A DNA stretch of 64,000 nucleotides, from contig JAYPVG010000007.1 in NCBI GenBank assembly GCA_038134485.1, forward strand, positions 1 through 64,000, read 5' to 3'. The notes under the pieces are model-generated. The model saw only the letters and a program-made list of their open reading frames with translations. It was not told the origin of the DNA and made no database searches. Positions 60,745 to 64,000 of this stretch are shown here, piece by piece. Numbering within the stretch: the stretch's first letter is position 1; each line of letters starts with the position of its first letter. The translations under genes were made by a program, and so were the position numbers. This DNA comes from NORP240 sp038134485. Its GTDB lineage: Bacteria; Pseudomonadota; Gammaproteobacteria; Pseudomonadales; Pseudohongiellaceae.

Positions 60745-60770
60745 TTTGGGGGTGAGATGTCACCCCCAAA
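60745..60770. terminator. Hairpin between convergent genes
   Basis: TTTGGGGGTGA (60745-60755) and TCACCCCCAAA (60760-60770) form an 11-bp stem with loop GATG in the convergent spacer between the PRTEWGQ and TPR genes. No long T-run, but the position suits a bidirectional terminator. Confidence 0.6.
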
Positions 60771-60803
60771 GAACTCTTGTTATCGCATGGCTAGAGTTTG
60801 CAA

Positions 60804-62474
60804 TCAGTAGAGCCTCGAGTACTCCAGTTCGACATCCGCATTGCGCCACCAGGAATCAAATTGTCGCTTGGTGATGACGGCATCCTGCTCCTTGTCCTGA
60901 GCTTCCAAGGCCTGATAGAGGCCAAAAGTGGTCCATGGGTTCTGTTGATTCCATTCCAGATCACGGCGGTATACGGTCTCGGCTTCGTCAGCACGTCCGG
61001 CCTTAAGCAGGGCAGCACCCTGATATAAACGCATTGATTGCGACCAGTCGGGTGGCTCGGTGTAGTTTAGATTATCCTGAAAATCGACAGCGTGACCATA
61101 ATGGGTAATAGCACCTTCCAGGTTGCCTTTTGCTTCTTCGAGTTCGCCCAGCAGCGCATGCATAGCCAGGCTCAGTACGTGAGAAGCGGGAGTAGGTCCG
61201 ACACCGGAATCGTCGACACCTTCAGCCTGAATCTGCTCTCTTATCACGGCCAGTTGTGCTTCGGCGGGGGCGATGTGCCCCATGGCTACGTGAGCACTGC
61301 CCATCACATAGGCCCACATGCCCTTCAGATAGGGAAGTTCGTGCTGGCTATTCGCTGCATTGTCGGCGTGAATCTTTTCCCACTTGCCGAATACCTTGTC
61401 GGTTATCCATTCATGGGCGATGTTTTTCAGTCCGCGCCCATTGGCGGCGTTAGCTCTCTCGGCATTGCGGCCCGCTGCCTCGTAGGCGGCGGCATAATTG
61501 CCCTGCAGCAGGTTGGCATAGCGCACAAAGTCCAGAGCGTGCGCAGAGTGTCCGCGGTGGGATAGCGGGTAGGTGCCGATCATGGGGAAATTGGTATCAC
61601 CCCAGATTTCGGCAAACTGCAGATCAACAATCTGCGATCGCTCGTTGATGTCGATGGCCTTTTCGTACTCACCAACGCGCAGATAAATATGCCCCGGCAT
61701 GTGTACCATGTGACCCGATATTGGCACAGTGGCTTCGAGCTTCTGAGCCGCGGGCATAGCCAGCTCCGGCTGCGCCGACATTTCCATCAGGTGTATGTAG
61801 AGGTGGTTGGCCCCCGGATGATCGTGTTCAAGAGCCATTGCAGTCTCCAGAGCAGCCTTGGCCTCAGCAGTGCCGCCCCTGGGTGAGCCATCGATATCCC
61901 AGTAATCCCAGCGGGTTGTATTCATGTATGACTCGGCAAATACGGTTGCGATGTCGGCATCGTCCGGATACTTGTTGTGCAAGTCCCGCATGGCATTCAA
62001 GTAGGCAAGATCACGTTCACGATTGTCCGCAATGGCATCCTTGTTATAGAGCACAAAGATTGCATTGATCATATCGCGCTCTTTTTGGGTGCCGTTGTTG
62101 GCGAGTTCCAGCGCAGTGCGGACTGCCTCCAGTCCGGTTCCCTGAGGATCGTCCGGCAATCCCTGGTAGCGGCTGTTCGGATTGGGTCCGATCGCGTGAG
62201 CGAGCCCCCAGTAGGGCATGGGGTGATCCGGGTCCAGCCGCGCCGCTTCCTGGTAGGAGGCAATTGATTCCGGAAAATAAAAACTCCACGCCATTCGGAG
62301 GCCCTGGTCGAAAAAGGCCTGGGCATCACTATTGTTGGTTGATATCGGGTAGCTGTAGGTTCCGCTCCCGGGGATCATGATAGCCAGCGGCTCATCGGAA
62401 GACTGGGCGTTGCTAATAATGACAGCAGTAAAGAAAGTCAGTGCTGCGGTGCAAGTCGCGAGCAGAATGCGCAT
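60804..62474 (-). CDS. TPR-repeat secreted protein
   Basis: 556 aa with signal peptide (about 1-23, ending VIISNAQS). Repeating helical pairs through the sequence: AQAFFDQGLRMAWSFYFPES then SYQEAARLDPDHPMPYWGLA, DVDs of the TPR kind such as EYEKAIDINERSQI, YAAAYEAAGRNAERAN and EEAKGNLEGAITHYGHAVDF. His-rich stretch GHMVHMPGHIYLRVGEY and HRGHSAHALDF might bind metal. TPR proteins mediate protein contacts; partner unknown. Similar proteins are common in bacteria with PRTEWGQ-type proteins, which is an impression, not a search. Divergent from the NHL gene. Confidence 0.85.
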   Translation of the reverse strand: MRILLATCTAALTFFTAVIISNAQSSDEPLAIMIPGSGTYSYPISTNNSDAQAFFDQGLRMAWSFYFPESIASYQEAARLDPDHPMPYWGLAHAIGPNPNSRYQGLPDDPQGTGLEAVRTALELANNGTQKERDMINAIFVLYNKDAIADNRERDLAYLNAMRDLHNKYPDDADIATVFAESYMNTTRWDYWDIDGSPRGGTAEAKAALETAMALEHDHPGANHLYIHLMEMSAQPELAMPAAQKLEATVPISGHMVHMPGHIYLRVGEYEKAIDINERSQIVDLQFAEIWGDTNFPMIGTYPLSHRGHSAHALDFVRYANLLQGNYAAAYEAAGRNAERANAANGRGLKNIAHEWITDKVFGKWEKIHADNAANSQHELPYLKGMWAYVMGSAHVAMGHIAPAEAQLAVIREQIQAEGVDDSGVGPTPASHVLSLAMHALLGELEEAKGNLEGAITHYGHAVDFQDNLNYTEPPDWSQSMRLYQGAALLKAGRADEAETVYRRDLEWNQQNPWTTFGLYQALEAQDKEQDAVITKRQFDSWWRNADVELEYSRLY

Positions 62475-62796
62475 AGGTTACTCCTCGTTTTCACTGGTAC
62501 CCGAGTTCGGTCTGTCATAAGTGCTACAGATGCCCGCACGGGACTCGCGAGTATAACGTCATATTCCGCGACAGAGTAGGGTCGGCGGAGTTCATAGCAT
62601 ACCCGTGGAAATCCAGTCTGCAAAACAGGTCTGCTTTGCAAGTCCATGAGCATCAAGCCAAATGCTACGATCGGGTCCGATCCAGCCCGTTTTGCAGCTC
62701 TCATGCCGCAATCACTGCGGATAATCAGGTAACTTGTCAGTACCCTTTTGTTCTACTTATACTCGGAGGCCAATGTAAATTTCTTACAGGTGTAAC
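62475..62796. other. Divergent promoter region, TPR and NHL genes
   Basis: 322 bases without a supported gene. It contains two dyads: TGCAAA/TTTGCA (62619-62640, inner CAG/CTG) and GATCGG-GT-CCGATC (62669-62682), plus a probable promoter for the NHL gene. These could be operators of a shared regulator. Confidence 0.45.
62734..62763 (+). promoter_or_regulatory. Probable sigma-70 promoter of the NHL gene
   Basis: TTGTCA (62734-62739) and TATACT (62758-62763), 18-base spacer, about 35 bases before the ATG at 62797. Confidence 0.5.
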
Positions 62797-63867
62797 ATGA
62801 CTATTCGCTATTCTATCGTCTCCTTGGCAGCTTTGCTGATCCTGCATTCCATGCTCATGCCGCAGCAATCTGCCGCGCAGAATTCCACGAATCACTACGC
62901 AATCATTGAAGGATGGGCGAAGATGCCTGGCGGAAGAGTGATGGGGGCAGTCGGGAAAGCAAAGGTCGATCCCGACGGACGCCATATCTGGGCCATAGTG
63001 CGCTGCGATGCCGGGCCGGATAGTTTTGGATCCGAGTGCCTTGATTCAAACCTTGATCCGATCTTGAAGTTTGATCCTGACGGAAATGTGGTTGAATCAT
63101 TTGGTAGCGGATTATTCATCTGGCCCCACGGTATTGATGTTGACTCGGATGGCAACGTCTGGGTAACGGACGCGGTGAGTGACAACAATATCCCGGCTGG
63201 TGATACGCGGGGCCATCATGTCATAAAATTCAGCCCGACGGGCGATGTGTTAATGACCCTTGGCACGCCTGGACAAACTGGGGATGGTCCTGACCACTTC
63301 ACTTCTCCGAGCGATGTGGCGATCGCCTCCAACGGTGACGTATTCATCGCGGACGGTCACAACGCAGATGGAAATAACCGGGTAGTGAAGTACAACAGTC
63401 GTGGCGAGTTTCTTATGGCCTGGGGGGAAACCGGTTATGCGCCGGGGCAGTTCAGAGCCCTGCACGCTATCGCCGTTCATCCGGATGGCCGAGTGTTCGT
63501 TGGAGATCGGAGCAACAGCCGCATTCAGATCTTCGATCAGGAAGGAAATCATGCTGCCACCTGGACCCAGTTTGGTCGGCCGAGCGGAATTGCCTTTGAT
63601 GACGAGGGAAGAATCTATGTCGCGGACTCGGAATCGGACAACGTCCAGAATCCAGGGTACGAGATAGGAATCCGCATCGGCGAATCCGAGACGGGTTGGG
63701 TAAACGAGTTCATTCGTTTTCCATGGGCAAACCCCAACATACTGCCGGGGAACGGCGCAGAGTTTGTCACTGTTGATCGCGAGGGCAACATCTATGGAGG
63801 AGAGCCGGTCCCCAATCCTCACATTAATGACCGAACGTTAAGGAAGTACGTGCGGGTGCGTCCGTGA
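62797..63867 (+). CDS. NHL-repeat propeller resembling peptidyl-alpha-hydroxyglycine amidating lyase
   Basis: 356 aa, signal peptide (about 1-27, ending QSAAQNS). Six-bladed NHL propeller with blades such as FIWPHGIDVDSDGNVWVTD, TSPSDVAIASNGDVFIADG and ALHAIAVHPDGRVFVGDR. Compared with the lyase half of PAM (PAL): R69 matches R533, H111 matches zinc ligand H585, H223 matches H690 and R238 matches R706, but PAL Tyr654 is His188 here and the third zinc ligand H786 is Ser263. So the fold and part of the site are conserved, while full lyase activity is doubtful. Followed by a hairpin and T-run. A PHM-like protein is encoded about 8 kb upstream. Confidence 0.85.
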   Translation: MTIRYSIVSLAALLILHSMLMPQQSAAQNSTNHYAIIEGWAKMPGGRVMGAVGKAKVDPDGRHIWAIVRCDAGPDSFGSECLDSNLDPILKFDPDGNVVESFGSGLFIWPHGIDVDSDGNVWVTDAVSDNNIPAGDTRGHHVIKFSPTGDVLMTLGTPGQTGDGPDHFTSPSDVAIASNGDVFIADGHNADGNNRVVKYNSRGEFLMAWGETGYAPGQFRALHAIAVHPDGRVFVGDRSNSRIQIFDQEGNHAATWTQFGRPSGIAFDDEGRIYVADSESDNVQNPGYEIGIRIGESETGWVNEFIRFPWANPNILPGNGAEFVTVDREGNIYGGEPVPNPHINDRTLRKYVRVRP

Positions 63868-63870
63868 GAG

Positions 63871-63919
63871 TTGTGACCGCCAGTCACAAGAAGTTTATCG
63901 GCGATAGGGGCTTTTTTTT
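63871..63919 (+). terminator. Hairpin and T-run after the NHL gene
   Basis: TTGTGAC-CGCCA-GTCACAA (63871-63889), four bases after the stop, and eight T at 63912-63919 following GGGGC. The T-run is not directly adjacent to the stem, so the terminator may be bipartite. Confidence 0.5.
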
Positions 63920-64000
63920 ACAATAAGTCAGTATACGAATTCAGGACGAGAGGCTCGGTAGTCGGGCGAGAAAAGTAACGCGGTTGAACCTGAGGTGAGG

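Noticed and set aside
62438..62704. Minus-strand ORF overlapping the TPR gene start
   Set aside because: In the divergent promoter region, with stop-codon-poor GC-rich sequence but no start signal or similarity.
5289..64000. CRISPR arrays, tRNA and rRNA genes
   Set aside because: I looked for regularly spaced repeats and tRNA cloverleaf ends and saw none. The repeats found are pairs only.

Overview
The window reads as a scaffolded contig (100-N gap at 16847-16946; 10-N gaps at 216-225, 548-557 and 34046-34055) from a gammaproteobacterium, probably an uncultured marine or aquatic lineage. The basis is gene order and family content: nrdR-ribD-ribE-ribBA-ribH-nusB-thiL-pgpA, xseB-ispA-dxs, a Cbl-riboswitch TonB receptor and Yej/Opp peptide transporters. 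No rRNA, tRNA or CRISPR was seen, so placement below class is a guess.

Region 1 (1 to about 4.9 kb) is a visibly more AT-rich accessory segment. It carries a tyrosine recombinase, a small serine recombinase with an operator-like dyad in its promoter and possible res-type repeats, a membrane/coiled-coil protein and several unrecognised ORFs. Two minus-strand genes at the left edge have not been found in databases by me and are described only from their translation. The integrase faces away from the host gene glyA, so the island edge probably lies in 4838-5288.

Region 2 (5.3-15.6 kb) is core metabolism: glyA, nrdR, the riboflavin operon running into nusB, thiL and pgpA, then a separate ribA. 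RibBA has lost the zinc cysteines of its GTP cyclohydrolase II half, so the downstream RibA probably supplies that activity. Corrinoid genes follow: a CobC-like phosphatase, BtuF and CobO.

Region 3 (15.8-22.9 kb) holds the first member of a secreted paralogous family of unknown function (call it the PRTEWGQ family), an LVIVD-repeat protein broken by the assembly gap, the dxs-ispA-xseB isoprenoid block on the minus strand, a MAPEG protein and a MarR regulator.

Region 4 (23-39 kb) is almost entirely peptide import: a complete Opp-type ABC system whose OppC carries an inserted fibronectin-III-like domain, a lipoprotein serine hydrolase, then a Yej-like system with two tandem substrate-binding lipoproteins and its own two ATPases.

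Region 5 (39-52 kb) contains an Aas-like acyl-ACP synthetase, MscS, two more secreted proteins of the PRTEWGQ type, a cluster of FeS-type (6-4) photolyase, DUF393, SDR and FAD oxidoreductase, then a cobalamin riboswitch with a 30-codon upstream ORF and a BtuB-like receptor, CopC and a SOUL protein. CobO, BtuF and BtuB together indicate corrinoid scavenging.

Region 6 (52-64 kb) follows metY and is a secreted oxidative module: a c-type-heme/PHM-like copper monooxygenase, a Tat-exported PaoABC-like molybdenum hydroxylase operon, a small BON-like lipoprotein, another PRTEWGQ paralogue, a TPR protein and an NHL propeller resembling peptide alpha-amidating lyase. A PHM-like protein that keeps all six copper ligands about 8 kb from a PAL-like propeller is the most unusual combination in the window.
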